NCBI GenBank assembly: GCA_026874595.1
Contig: CM049315.1
Coordinates: 16,062,164 to 16,126,163 of the forward strand
Length of the DNA stretch: 64,000 nucleotides
DNA from: Sipunculus nudus
Taxonomy: Eukaryota; Annelida; Sipuncula; Golfingiida; Sipunculidae
Direction of reading: 5' to 3'
The stretch's first letter is position 1; each line of letters begins with the position of its first letter. The notes below the pieces were generated by a model that saw only the letters and a list, made by a program, of their open reading frames with translations, was not told the DNA's origin and did no database searches. Made by a program: the position numbers and the translations under genes. This document shows positions 10,455 through 22,890 of this stretch, piece by piece.

Positions 10455-13400
10455 GCAAGTACTGTTCAATAATCAAAATGAAATATATTGATATATAAAT
10501 TCCTCATGTACATGATGTAGATAAATATTAGCACATTATTCAGATAAATATAAGCTCATCATAAACTAAAGTTGAGATAAAGCTCATCTTAAAAATAAAA
10601 TTAAATTGTTGGTAAAAGATGGATCTTAATCTGGTTAAATGAGAACAGTTTTACATGTAAGTTGAGCTATGAAGTATTTTAATAAGTGGTATTACATATG
10701 AGAAAGGTTCACATTTTAATTGGGAAGATTTTGAATGACTCAGTGTGAGGCAGTCCCAGCCTACTGATCGGTCATTTAACTCATCCTTTGTGAATATGGG
10801 GCACAAAGCCAAAGGCTTAGAAATATTGAATTATGTTTTGTGTGTCATACTTACAGAGGATTCTCTCCAACAGTCTAAAAATGGCTACTTGCGAGGGTTA
10901 CTGACAGATATAGAGCTGGACGTGAGCTGTGCTGTGCGGGAGGTGATGAGAATCAAACATATCAACAAGGACAAACATCCATGGTCAGTGCTATGCATAT
11001 TCACATTTAGCATGATTCACTCTTTAGTCAGACATGGCATTAAGAATGCTTGCTCCATTCATGTTCAGCATTCACAAGGATAACATTGCATAAAGCCAGC
11101 AGTCATTGATAAAAAGCCTCAACAATAACAATGATTATAAATGAAGTACTTAAAGGGGCCCAATCACCTATAAAGCATGTTGAATTAACACTGAAAATAG
11201 CCTCTTCCCTTTAAAATTAATTGATACCTGCCAAACTATTGCTTCAAAACCATTTGCTTACTCTGGTAAACGAGTGTTAAAAACAGTGGACTGGGCGCGA
11301 TCATAGTTGTTAACATAAACACAGCACATGCATCGGCAGGCTTCAACACGTGTCAGTCTGGAGATTCCCTGACTCACCTGGCCCAAAAAAATGAAATACA
11401 TGTTCCTGCTGGCTGAAACATAACATGTTGCGGTTCACTATCGGACCTCCGGTCACTCGGGATTGATTTGGCAAACAAACACATGTGTACTGTGATTACC
11501 AACATGCAAAACAATACAAAGGTGCTAAACAGCTGTATGCCAGGTAATGAGTCTGTGCTGGGATGTTTTTGCTGGTAAACTTTCGTATAAAGCAAAACTG
11601 AACTGTTAGTGTAGAAGAGTAGGCATAATATTGCTCCTGATTATGTCCCTAACCTAGTTTTAACCTAGAGGCAGTAATGTTTTACAAATGAGTATTCTTA
11701 GAATAATTACAGACAGGATTACCTGTAGTGCCTTTAGTGTATGCCTGTATAACTATCAAGATTATGATGAGTAGGCTAGGAAAATAGTAATAAATTCAAT
11801 GTGATTGAAATTGGCAATTTACTTTTGTGTTTTTTTTTGTCTAATGACTTTTCAGGTTTATCCACAGGTAATGTTTTATCCTCTTGTTTTATATGTTCGT
11901 ATTGAAGGTTCCCTCCATCCATGCAAGCCAGTATTCGACGTATCCGTGGTTACAGAGACTTGATCAAACAAGTGGAAGTGCTGAGGAAGACGCCATACAA
12001 TTCAGATAATGAAGAGCATGAACAGTTATTAATACAGGTAAGTATTATTAAGTTATAAATACATGTAATTATAGATAAATTATTTCAGGTAATGACTAAT
12101 GTATCACCAGACAAAGCCAGGGATACTATGGTTTTAGCATGGTCCAGCCACAGCCACAGATAACTCAAAATATATTTCACAGATCTATGACATGTACATA
12201 GATATGGGTGAGAGGAAGAAACCTATATAAAATGGAATCATGACCTTCACCAGGAGAGTGACTTTGACCTTGAATAATTCCATCTTTGGTTAAAATCACA
12301 CAAATTCTTAAATATCACAAGTAAGTGTGCATGGATTGATCCCAAAATCAAGTTGACCAAAGATGTTGGGTAGTATTGTTATGTACCAGAAACTGGTGGC
12401 ACAACCTATTTTCTTTTCTTTTTACTTGTTTTTGTGCCTTTTATACCCCCATCATTTCACTTGACAGTATTGTGAACATTATAAGTCAAAAACAAATGGA
12501 CAGATTTCTTTCATATTATGTATATGCATAGATATGGGATGTGGTATATTCAAATTGGGATCATGACCTGTGCCATGAGAGTGGCCCTGACTTTTCATAT
12601 ATTTGGTGAAAATGACATGAAATCTTAAATATCTGAAGAAAGGATGCATGGATTGGTCCAAAATTCAAACTGACCAAATGTCTTGGATAGCTTTGTATTC
12701 TGTGGGAGACAGGTGGCACCACCTTTTGTCCTTTTCTTTTTTTCACACCTTTTAATACCCCATCATAGCCACTATACAGTACTGTAAGCATTATAAGTCA
12801 AAAACTAATTTACAGATTTCTTTCATATTATGCATATACATAGATATTGGTTATGGGATGAGGTCAATAAATTGGGCTCATGACCTTTAGCATGAGAGTG
12901 GCCTTGACCTTGCATATTTCCATATTTGGTAAAAATCACATAAAATCTTAATATCTCAAGAAAGGATGCATGGATTGGTCCAAAAATAAAGTTGACCGAA
13001 GATCTTGGAGAGGTTTGTCTTCTGTAGGAGACTGGTGGCACCACCTTGAACGTTTTTTTTAACTTTGAGCTTGAACTTTATTGACCATGGCGTAATTAAA
13101 ATAGCAACATGCTTCAAAACATTCTGATATGTCACAAAATAATATACATTTTATGCAAAGGGGGCTCAACCTTAAAGAGGTATATGCCCCTTCATTACGT
13201 TTATCAATTGGAGCAAACAGGAAATATTGTGCAGTAAACAGAACATGTGCATGAATAGTTGAAAGCCATGTGTATTATTGAATTAATCATTCATATTTGA
13301 GACAGTATAAACTGTTTAACCTTTTTCTTATAAACAGGCGTGGTCTTGTCAAATACTGTTCTGTAATAATTCCATATATAAAGACTTTATAAATGCATAG

Positions 13401-16400
13401 TTCTAAACACATTTGCTTACTGGTAAATTTTACATTGTCTTGTATTATAAACATTAGTATTTGCTTAAATAAATTATTTTTAAGAGAACTTTTGTCCTTT
13501 TCTTGTTTCTGTCCTTTTAATACCCCCATCATTGCCACTTGACAGTACTATAAGCATTGAGCATAAGTAAAAACAAAAAGACAGATTTCTTTCATATTAT
13601 ACATATGCATAGATATGAGCTATAAGATGAAGTCTGTTTAATCTATGGTAATTTATGAACTTTAGTATGAGGTTGCCTTGACCTTGAATATTTCTATATT
13701 AGGTGAAAAACGAACAACAATTTTGTTTTTCAAATGGTTGGTATGTATCTGTCTGATGTCAATTTGATAGATGTATCTATCTTAAAATCAAAAGGAAAGA
13801 TGTCAGTCAGATGTTGAAGTTGTTGAAAGAGTTTGAAAAACTGTGACCTTGACCCTTACCTTCAAGGTCAAATCTGCCAGTATATAGGATTTGTTTGATA
13901 CCCATAACTTTTGAAGTACTCTATCTTTATTCTTCAAATGTGATATACAGATTGTTTCCACCAAGATCCCTGACGTGTTTGAAGACTGGTGACCTTGACC
14001 TTGGTTTTGAAGGTCAGACCTGAAGAAACCCTAGTGGCCTTGTCAAGTGTCAGTATATGCTTCTGAAGAAGGGGGCCTATTTTTTAAGGGGGTATGCGTC
14101 AGTTGTCTGAAGATACCAAGGCATCTGCGATGCAAAAAGTTCTAGTTTATCTAGTTATGAATAGATTAGTTTGATTCGCTATGTTTTCATGCAGGTTACA
14201 CCACTGAAGCTGCATTTACGCCTGGTAAACTTCTGACACAGCTGGCCTGATTTTTCTTCCTATCATAATAGGGTTGCATGGAAACTGGTCCCCAACAAAC
14301 CATTGTGGCACAACCTACAGTCTTTTTGGGTGTCCTTCCATATGTCTGTTCACATGTCTCAGGAATGGTTAGATGTTTCAACCTGAAATTGTGCATGTCC
14401 ATTTATTTTGGCTAGCCTTCTTATACACAAGACTGGTGGCACCACCTTCATTTGTGTTTTCAAAGAAATCATTAAAACCTGTATCTCAGGTGTGGTTTGA
14501 CATAATGACCTGAAATATACCATAGACCTTGAAGTGCTTTCTCAAGCATAGGACTGTTTTAGGACAGGTGGTGACACCTGCAATCAGGTAACTGTATAAT
14601 ACATACATGCATCTCCCCAGTGGTTTAACTGAACAGCCTGAAATTTTGCTTCTCTGTAGATCTCGGGTAGCTTTATCTCTCAATAATCTCATACAAGACT
14701 GGTTTGGTGACCTACATCTATTTGTGATAAAATCACACATCTCCCAGGAGTGGTTTGACACATCAGACTAAATTTTGCAAGGTCTTGAATAGCTTTAACA
14801 ATAATTTTGGTGGTGTCTGTCTCTGTATCTTGAGATACTTTGGCATCAATTATGCCAGAAATTTGGAGGGCTATGGCTTCAGGAGATATTCCATTGCTCA
14901 AATGATCCATGCCCCTGGGATTCAGCGGACACATGTAGATGCTTCTTGACTGCCCATAGTCTAGTTTTCCTAAGCCTGTCTTACACAGGACTGATTATGT
15001 TGTACCCATGGTTTGTCTGTTAACTTCTTGTGTCCCCCAGATAACTTTCCAGGGAGTTCATATAAAATCTGATGGATTTTCATGAAACTGATAAATATTT
15101 ACCAACTGAGTTTCTCACCTGAATAAAATTCTCAGCAAAATCCATGCATGTTTAATGAGGTCAGTGGTCACAAGGCATACAATGGACAAATTATGCATTC
15201 TTGCTGTGCTCTTGTTACCTGTTGTTATGGTGACGAGAGTCCCAAGAGTTTCATTATGCATTTTATCGAGGTTGCATTAAGGCTCGCAGGGGGTGTTAAT
15301 CAGGGAATTTAACATAATATATGATATTATTCATTAAATTTTCTAAAAATCAAGACAATTTTATGTCACATTTTGTATGAAATTAATAGGATGTAATATA
15401 TCAATCAGCAAACAAGCGCCATGCTCTTTGAGAAAAATTTGTTTCAGTATTATCCATTTATAGAATGTACATTATCAGAATAATCCTTTGTTTCAAAGCT
15501 CTGGGAGAGTCTAAAACCTGATACACCCCTGGACGGAAGGATCACTAAGCAGTGGGGAGACATTGGTTTCCAGGGCAATGACCCGTCTACAGACTTCAGG
15601 GGCATGGGCATGTTGGGACTATACAACCTGATGTAAGTAGAACTACAAATTCTGTACAACCTAATGTAAGTAGAGCCACAAAGACAGTACAGCCTCATGT
15701 AATTAGAGCTGCAAACACTGTACAACCTGATATAAGTAGAGCCACAAAGACTGTACAGACTCATGTAATTAGAGCTGCAAAGACTGTACAACCTGATATA
15801 AGTAGAGCCACAAAGACTCTACAGCCTCATGTAATTAAAGCTGCAAAGACTGTACAAACTCATGTAAATAGAGCCAAAAAGGCTGTACAGCCTCATGTAA
15901 ATTGAGTGGGAAAGACTATACAACTTCATGCAAGTATGTATGTTACATGTTTATAGAACTTGTTTAAGTTGTTACTATTTCACACAATTATCATTTCCTA
16001 CAACAACTGAATTTTAGAAATAGATATTTTTAAATATCAGTTTTTATATCTTTTTGAGAAATGTAGAGAGAAACTTCCAGAAACCATGTTAAGATCTTTG
16101 AAAATGAAAAAGTCATAGACTTGCTTTCATTAATAAGTGTAGAAACTTGAAACTGTCAATGTGAAGTTTTATATTTTAGATAAATCATTCGCTGTCAAAG
16201 GAATATCATTGTTTTGTATATTAGGAGTCTCACTGGGCAGTGTTTATTTGTCTGTGAATATTGAATATTTAAGCACATCTGAAGCATGGTGGGGTTATAA
16301 ACAATCATTTATGGCACTGGATCCCTAGCTGCTGTCTTCCTTGTAGTCTGTGTTGTCTACAGAACCAACCAGTTGATATTGTATTTATCACAGAGCTACA

Positions 16401-19050
16401 TAGCCCCTGTGATATGACATTTACTTTGGGTCCACAGCACTGTCTGTTAATGCAGCTTTTATCAACCTGGCACATAACCTGTGCTCTGAGACATGCTCTG
16501 GAATAAAAAAATAATAGGATATACAACATACAGTATAACCTCTTTCATTTGCTGCTTGGTCATCTGCCAACCTTGCCTATCGCCAACAAATGACAAAGTC
16601 TTGATTTCCTTACTTACTAAAACCCTGTTTGTATGAAGGTTCTGGCACACAGTGCTTGGGTACTGTGTGAAAATTGGAGTGACTGTCCACAGTTTAGAGT
16701 GTTGATAATATGTGTCGCCCATATATGAAAATATTGCAAACCCCATTATGTGTTGCCTCCCTATTTGCCAGTTGCCTCAAGGCTTGCAGGTCATTTATGA
16801 TGACAGTAGGAAACCAGTCATTTAAAACATATAAATGTCTTCTGATATTTCACTTTCTTATCCCAAATCATTATTAATCAGAACATTTAATGGGAAGTTC
16901 TTATTGCCTAGACCAGTTTTTCTACAAGTTAAATAATTTACTCTTTCGAGACTGCCAGATAAAGTCTTTTAATTTTGTGGGCATACTCCTAATTTTGTGA
17001 TCATCTGTCTATTGGGAAGTTCTTGTACCAGTCATTATATTGGGTCCCAGTGACCTCATGAAAAATCATAAATACAAAGAAGACAGTACATCAAATAATT
17101 GATATCATATTTAAGGCATATTATTAAACAGCAATGAATGTACATGAGCCACTACATTTCATCCTTTTTGTTCCAGACATTTAGTCACCAAGCATAAAAA
17201 TACTGCTAGACAGATACTGTCTCATGCTGACCATCCAGAATATGGGTAAGTTGACAATTTTCATTTGTAACATTGTTGTACTGACGATATTGTTAGATAT
17301 TTGGAGAGGGGGGGAGGTTATAAGATTTCACTCTTCTTTTTTAGAGTGCAGCAAAGTTGTGAAGTCTTTATCCACCATATGTGGATAAACTCCAAGAAAT
17401 GTGAGTTCAAATGTTGTTTAAACTACCGGTATACCCATTTTAACAAAGATTACATGAAATTTTATTTTGTTTAAAATATTTGGGTGTGAGACTCTCTCTG
17501 TTTATCCATCTGTTTGTTTTATAGGATTTTTTATGGGCTCAATATTAAATTTACTATTCCTGTGCTATTGTTAGTATCAATTTCTAGTAAAGTTTAGCTT
17601 TCAATACTCTCCAGTTCAGTTGTTACGTTTGTCATTTCTGGTAGCATTGATGTGATATTCTCTGGTATCCCTTGCCAATGTTGATGTCAACACAATAAAT
17701 ATTATGTGGCTTTCTATGTTAAACTCATTCTATGATAAAATCTTCAGTTCTACAGTAATTATATCTGACAGGGCTGATGTATTATTTCCAGGTATTCCTT
17801 TGCCATTGTTGGTATCAACTTGACAAGTGTAGTGTACCAGTTACTGATCTCAGGTGCTTTGAAGTCTCACATGTACAGTACTGTGTTTGGTCAGCCCAGC
17901 ATACAGGATTTTCACAGGGTCTATTGTAAGTACTAGTACCTGTTCATTATTTTGAACACCTGTTTAGTTTTATTCCAAATCGCAGATGCTGCTAAAGTAA
18001 ATCCAACAAGATAGTAGATACACTTGCAAAGTTTCTGACAATGCTGTGCTGCAATTCATTCTATGCAAAAAAAAAATCGATTTTCAGTTTCTTTTGGGAA
18101 ATATTGAAAATGACCCCCCCCCCCCCCCACCCCCCACCTTAATGATGAAAAGTAATACAATGGCGCACATAATAGCTGAAAATTTTCATCTTGTATACAA
18201 AGAATAGACCACTCTATTATACACAGTAAGAAAATATGGTCTTAACTTTAGAATATTTAATGTTTTAATATTTTTAAAAATATTTTAAAGGGACCTATTC
18301 ACACACCAGATATGTTAAATATTCATAAGATTATTTAGCTTTTCACACCTTAAATATAATGGTATCTGCCATATTTAATTCTAGAAAACAGGCATGACAG
18401 TGCCATAAAACATTAATACAGCACACAAAATCGAGATTTTAAGCTTCAAACTATTGTTTCCTTTGTGTTTTTCCCTTCACATTTCTTCTCCTTGTTATGG
18501 TATTGTCACACTTGCCCAAGATTTGACCTCTGTTATGGTCATCAGACACAACTGGACTGTTTTATCACACACAAAACCAAATAGCAATATATAAAACAGG
18601 TGTATTGGAGAGAGTAAGTCTGTGCTTAGATGGTTTTGCTGGAAAGCAATTGGATACAGTCAAAGTGAACTAATTGCATGAGATAATATACATATTATTG
18701 CAAACATTCATGCACTTTTAATAAATAAAAAATATTTTTAAATTGTTTTGAGTTTAAAGATAGAACAAAAGATTTTTAATGCAATATATCTATACAGTAC
18801 AATTTATGGATAAAGCTAACTAATATGCTGATGCATAAGTTCTTTTTTTATTGTGAGTCATCATTTTTCAGGTTATATATTCCATAAATTTGATCAATAC
18901 TGGATGGAGAGGAAACCAAACATCATGGAGTTTAACTTGGTCAAGGACGACTTTCACGCTGTGGTGGAGGAACAACTCAAGGACAGCAGCTGTTCATTCA
19001 GACTTCTGGAGGAAGAAAGGGAAGAAGAAGAGTATGTCCGGGGTTCATAG
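10310..19050 (+). CDS. ELMOD1/2-like: ELMO domain-containing protein (ELMOD1/2-like), complete seven-exon gene
   Basis: Joined exons 10310-10454, 10857-10983, 11908-12037, 15499-15632, 17177-17245, 17792-17925 and 18872-19050 give 918 nt, 305 residues, with no frame break. Family knowledge: ELMOD proteins are GTPase-activating proteins for Arf/Arl GTPases, acting at endomembranes. Seen here: a hydrophobic N-terminus (about residues 1-27), then GKCELMRI, which resembles the N-terminus of vertebrate ELMOD1. The ELMO domain runs from about residue 95 to 285. Its signature is in exon 4, W153-GDIGFQ then DPSTDFRGMG, and Arg168 corresponds to the arginine required for GAP activity. SFAIVGINLT in exon 6 is also typical. 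Length matches the family (about 290-335). A TAA stands directly before the ATG in frame, which fixes the start, although its Kozak context is weak (T at -3). AATAAA motifs lie at 19054 and 19873-19883. ELMOD1 versus ELMOD2 cannot be decided by eye. Confidence 0.93.
10857..10983 (+). CDS. ELMOD1/2-like: ELMOD exon 2
   Basis: Acceptor is atacttacag, donor is gtcagt at 10984. The exon completes a split Glu codon (G/AG) from exon 1 and ends inside the Trp codon TG/G. It carries EDSLQQSKNGYLRG and a predicted helix, VREVMRIKHINKDKHP, which aligns with the IEDIMELKKINPDVNP region of vertebrate ELMOD1. Confidence 0.88.
11154..11650. mobile_element. TTAA-family MITE copy in ELMOD intron 2
   Basis: Starts aggggcccaatcacctataa after a TTAA and contains the family core (gctggtaaactttcgtataa, gcaaaactgaactg). 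It ends around gattatgtccctaac, where the right TTAA has become CTAA. The minus-strand open frame at 11374-11595 lies within it and is not a gene. Confidence 0.7.
11908..12037 (+). CDS. ELMOD1/2-like: ELMOD exon 3
   Basis: Acceptor attgaag, donor gtaagt at 12038, ending in phase 0. It carries IRGYRDLIKQVEVLRKTPY and NSDNEEHEQLL, close to the vertebrate GYRNLIADVEKLRREAYDSDNPQHEEMLL block at the beginning of the ELMO domain. Confidence 0.93.
12440..14150 (+). repeat. Tandem degenerate copies of the GGTGGCACCACCT family (ELMOD intron 3, left)
   Basis: At least three copies, about 320 bp apart, each with ataccccatcat, cagatttctttcatattatg, catagatat and gcatgagagtggcc blocks, then ggtggcaccacctt. 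Related copies are at 20510-21200. Open frames on the minus strand here (12479-13538) come from the repeats. Confidence 0.8.
14190..15080 (+). repeat. GGTGGCACCACCT family, diverged short units (ELMOD intron 3, right)
   Basis: Repeated blocks such as actggtggcaccacct, gtggtttgacaca and cctgaaattttgc, about 110-150 bp apart. They have the same word order as the better-preserved units at 58.9-59.8 kb, with CpG sites lost. Confidence 0.7.
15499..15632 (+). CDS. ELMOD1/2-like: ELMOD exon 4 (ELMO/GAP signature)
   Basis: Acceptor tttcaaag, donor gtaagt at 15633, ending in phase 2. Encodes residues 135-178 and part of 179, including KPDTPLDGRITKQW, GDIGFQGNDPSTDFRGMG and MLGLYNL, the most conserved stretch of the family. 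The catalytic-type arginine is Arg168. The last bases of the exon and its donor are part of the 33-bp tandem repeat that fills the start of the next intron. Confidence 0.96.
15631..15927 (+). repeat. 33-bp minisatellite, nine units, starting at the ELMOD exon 4 splice donor
   Basis: Nine 33-bp units follow each other without spacing (15631, 15664, 15697, 15730, 15763, 15796, 15829, 15862, 15895). Most alternate between an atgtaagtag/gccacaaag form and an atgtaattag/gctgcaaa form, a 66-bp higher-order repeat. Unit 1 contains the functional gtaagt donor, and the preceding exon bases (tacaacctg) match the end of later units. Confidence 0.95.
17177..17245 (+). CDS. ELMOD1/2-like: ELMOD exon 5
   Basis: Acceptor tttgttccag, donor gtaag at 17246. 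The 69-nt exon encodes HLVTKHKNTARQILSHADHP, which aligns with the helix after the signature (AHQILSRSNHP type in ELMOD2). Phase 2 at both ends. Confidence 0.93.
17792..17925 (+). CDS. ELMOD1/2-like: ELMOD exon 6
   Basis: Acceptor attatttccag, donor gtaag at 17926. Encodes GYSFAIVGINLTSVVYQLL and a following segment ending QDFHRVY, the second strongly conserved ELMO-domain block. It ends with one base (T) of a split Cys codon. Confidence 0.95.
18289..18717. mobile_element. TTAA-family MITE copy in ELMOD intron 6
   Basis: TTAA 18285-18288, then agggacctattcacacacca. The core at about 18620-18670 reads gcttagatggttttgctgga. TTAA at 18718-18721 after catgcact. The internal sequence matches the copy at 30880 better than the one at 34251. 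Confidence 0.65.
18872..19050 (+). CDS. ELMOD1/2-like: ELMOD exon 7 and stop
   Basis: Acceptor catttttcag. Encodes YIFHKFDQYWMERKPNIMEF and the end of the ELMO domain, then an acidic tail (EEEREEEEY) before the TAG at 19048-19050. Vertebrate ELMOD2 has the same YEFDKFW block. The acidic tail is not something I can match to vertebrate members. Confidence 0.94.
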
Positions 19051-20509
19051 TAAAATAAATACAAGACCGTCACTTAAGGAGAGTTACAAATTACATGCCA
19101 GGTGTACATGTTCCATTTGGATGACATCCAGGTAGACATTACAAACTGGTTGTCATCCAGGTAGATGACTCTCTTGGTGAGCTGTGCTGTGAAGTACAGT
19201 ATATGGTAGATATACATTTGCCATGACGCAGGTAGAATTGTTATTTGAATTATTTATATATTGCTGTCATGACAAGTAATGTGTGTTCAAGAAACTTAGA
19301 TAAGGCTGGTCTGCCAAAGCTATCACTGTGCCTGCACAATACTGTTGTTTTCTGTTCACCAGTCGTCCATGTTTTTAGTCACACATGTTGCTGATTCACA
19401 CCAAATCAAAAATTTTATGCTCATAAAAATCTCATTCATTCAGAGAATGAGCATAATTATCATTTTTGTGCCTTTATAGTAGAAGCCCTTCAGCTAAACC
19501 AGCAGATTTTGCATTGAATAAAGTTTTCCCTGAATTAAACACAAACCCTAACATACTGGTAATCCAAAAATGACCCCATGTTCAGTTACAATATATGAAT
19601 AGAAAAATACAATGCTAGTTTACCAAGGAATTTCAGTGATATGTAGGGTAATTTTTCAGTTGTGTGAGCCAATCAGCCTTTAATGATACAAACTTACTGA
19701 AGGTATTATTGGATATGTTTGGTTTTAGTGGAGGTGTTGTTATATTTACAAGTTATTTTAAATAATCTCATCTGTTTCTGGTACTATTTTATGGTTACAT
19801 ATCTGATGATATCAATGTTTTATTTTCTTTTAAATGATAAAGTGATTGCAAATATGAAATATTGAATTGTAAAATAAAATAAAGTCAAAATTTGCCCATG
19901 CCCAGGCAGATTTACCAATGTCACTGTTATTATTTTTTGCAGATGTAAGAACCAATAAACCATTATGCCTTACTCGTTTTTACAGATTTATTTATTTGCA
20001 TATTTGTTTCTAGGCAACCCTAAACATGTCTTTATTAACCTTTCGTTATTTGCTTATATTAGAAAAAACATAGTTTGGTAAAAAAATTTGAAATAACTTG
20101 TAGTTTCATATCATTGTTTCATATTAACAAAAAACAGGATTAAAAAAGAATTTTTGGAAAATCAAACATTTAAGTGAGGAATTTTTCTAATATGTGCTCA
20201 TTCATAATTTTTTTAAATATTCAAATTATGAATAATGGAAAACCTATTTTGATAACATATGCAATGGTGTTAAATATTTCTGGCCTTGTGCATAGTGATC
20301 TATACAATCTGATATTGTTTTTCTTTTAACATGTTCTATGAATTTGTATCAATGTTCTCACCTTATTGACAAATTAAGCATATGCTCAATTTTATTTTAA
20401 CGCTATGGTACTTATATTCAGGAGACATGTAACCATCATGCTGTTGGGTCAAGTTGATGAATTATACACAGCAACAAATCAATCTTGTTATATCCCCAGT
20501 CAGGGATAC

Positions 20510-21200
20510 CATAGTTTAAGCACAATCCTGCCACCGCTGCAGAAAAAAAAAAACTGTGAGATACTCCTAGGGACTGTGTAAGGACGAAGCCCATTTAAAA
20601 TGAGGTCATGACCTTTATTTTGGAGGGTGACTTTGCTCTTAAAACGGTCAATTTTTTTGTGAAAATCAAACAATATCTTAAATATCTCAAGTTGGATTGG
20701 TTAAAAAATTAGGATGCCTTAATCTTGAAGATCTTTGTTCAGTACGGAAGACTGGTGGCACCACCTGTAATCCTTTTCTTGTCTTTGCACCAGTTAAAAC
20801 CCCATCATTTCCACTTTACAGCTGTGTGAGCTTTAAAAGGTGGAAACTTATTGACACATTTCTTTCATATTAGGCATATGCATAGATATAGGTTATATGA
20901 TGAGATGTATTTAAACTAGGGTCATGTCACTATGAGGGTGTCCTTACCTGGAATATATCCATATTTGGTAAAAGCACAAACAAAAACATTATATATCTCT
21001 AGTGGATTGATATTTTTTTCTGAAAATAAAAATGAAAGATGTCAGATGGTAAGTCGTCAAATGAGTTAAACAACCAGTGACCTTGCCCTTGGTTTTCAAG
21101 GTCAAATCTGTCAAAATATATAACTTTTGAAGTACCACATCTTCTTTCTTCCAGTAGGACACAAAATGTTTGCACCAAGATCTTGGACATGTATGGAATC
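20510..21200 (+). repeat. GGTGGCACCACCT family copy 3' of ELMOD
   Basis: gaagactggtggcaccacct at about 20750, followed by the cccatcatttccact, tttctttcatattaggcata and catagatatagg blocks shared with 12440-13050. Confidence 0.75.
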
Positions 21201-22389
21201 TGATGATCTTTATTTTAGTTTTCACAGTAAATATAGGGAAACATAGGATGTTTATGAAGCCCATTACTTTTGAAGTACTAGTGTTTGTGCAATTTTGTGT
21301 GATTGCACAGTGCACATATTGAGTCCACATGTCCACGTACTCCATCCACGAGTTTTTGTGTCAGTTGAATGTGTGAAGTGAATTCTGAACAATTATCAGA
21401 ATAGAATTTAATAAGAACAAATTCTGAAATATATTAGGAAGAATGTTATATCAGTAAAATCTTGGATAGTCCAAAATGTGATGCCATAAAATAATCTTAT
21501 TCAGTTTCTGTTTAATGTATAAAAGTGTGTTATCATTATGTGGGTAATGACTGAAAAATGTGATACAAGCAAAGCTTTAACATCATGTTATTCAAGTAAT
21601 AAAAGAGTTGTCAATGAGATTCAATCATGTGTTGATTTTTCATATTATATAGAATTTGGTTAAATATCTGTCTGTATACAACTCATTTGTATGTTATTTT
21701 GGATACATTCTTGTTTGCACATGGAAGCCGTCTTGTAGTAGTACATAAAATGCATGTACACTCCATGTTAAATATGATATGGCATATTCGTCAACAGTGT
21801 CAATATGGTAAAAAGTTAGAATTTGGAGGCATAACTATAAAATGTGCATCAGATCTGAAAGTTGAAAAATAAGAGAAAAAAAACCCGCATTTTACTGGTG
21901 GTGCCTTTGATGGAGCTAATCAGTTATTTATTCCCTGAATGCTTATATCCTGAAATTTATATCAATTTAGCAGTTAAAGAAACCAAATTTCTTGCTTCAT
22001 ATGGTTGGGCAGGTCAAAATTTTATTTCGTGCAGGATTTTACCAAAAAGAACATTAAGAGGTTTTCAATAGATTTGTCTCCCCTTTTTTCAAAACAAAGT
22101 TTCTTGCATAAATATAAAAAAAAAATGGGAAATGGTACATAAAAATGATTCTTGTTCTTATAATGTTTGATTGGAAAAAATAAAAATTACATATTCTAAC
22201 TTCTAACTTTTACATCTAGGGAGGACCATGCAGATCTCTTTGAACACCAAGTCATTGTGATATATATTTTCTGGGTTATTTGGCCTGTTTGTGCACCCCG
22301 GATTAATAACAAAAGTTGATACTCATGTTAAAGTATATAAATAATTAACACATGCATGAATTGCTGTGATTCTTGCCTTTGCATATCGA

Positions 22390-22890
22390 TCATGACTAGT
22401 TTTATTGGTGGTGCTATGGCCCGATATCTTTTCTATTTTCAACGCATATCAACCTCTATTTTGAGAACGTCGAATGGCAGCAGTCTTATCAGTTTCTCAC
22501 TGAGCTGTGGTTCCAACTTCCATCTAGCCGTGTAAAACCTTGTATGTCCATTGACCATAACTAGTTTTCTAAAGACCAATGGCACCACCAGTATTTTTAA
22601 TTTTTCACGCTTTTGTCCTTGTAACAGTTTTTCAGTTGCTGTTTCATCTAGTGTAGTGAAACTTCGAATGTTTATTGATCATGACTGGTTTTATCAGTTG
22701 CCGAAGACTGTTGATGCCACCTGTTTTTTTCCCGATTTTTTTTCATGTTTTTTCTCTATTTGGAGACAGAATTTACAGCAATGGTGTCAGTTTCTTAGCT
22801 GTATTTTCGGATTGTGTCCTGGAACCAGTTATGCTAATTTATCATAAACTGTTTCATTAGTTGCATGAGACTTGTGGTGCCACGTGTATT
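22390..22890 (+). repeat. Decayed GGTGGCACCACCT family copies, intergenic
   Basis: ttggtggtgctatgg, aatggcaccaccag and gatgccacctg recur with ttgatcatgact and agttgctt blocks. Heavily diverged. Confidence 0.5.

Noticed and set aside
10459..10460. GT donor for ELMOD exon 1 at 10459
   Set aside because: Joining there to the acceptors ending at 10856 or 10858 gives stops within 18 codons. The GC donor at 10455 gives the family-consistent frame.
19054..19059. AATAAA four bases after the ELMOD stop as the polyadenylation signal
   Set aside because: It would leave almost no 3' UTR. Several later AATAAA motifs exist, so no choice can be made from sequence alone.
21862..22071. 69-codon frame 3' of ELMOD with IYINLAVKETKFLASYGWAG
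   Set aside because: Looks somewhat protein-like, but no splice partner, no recognised family and too short to support.
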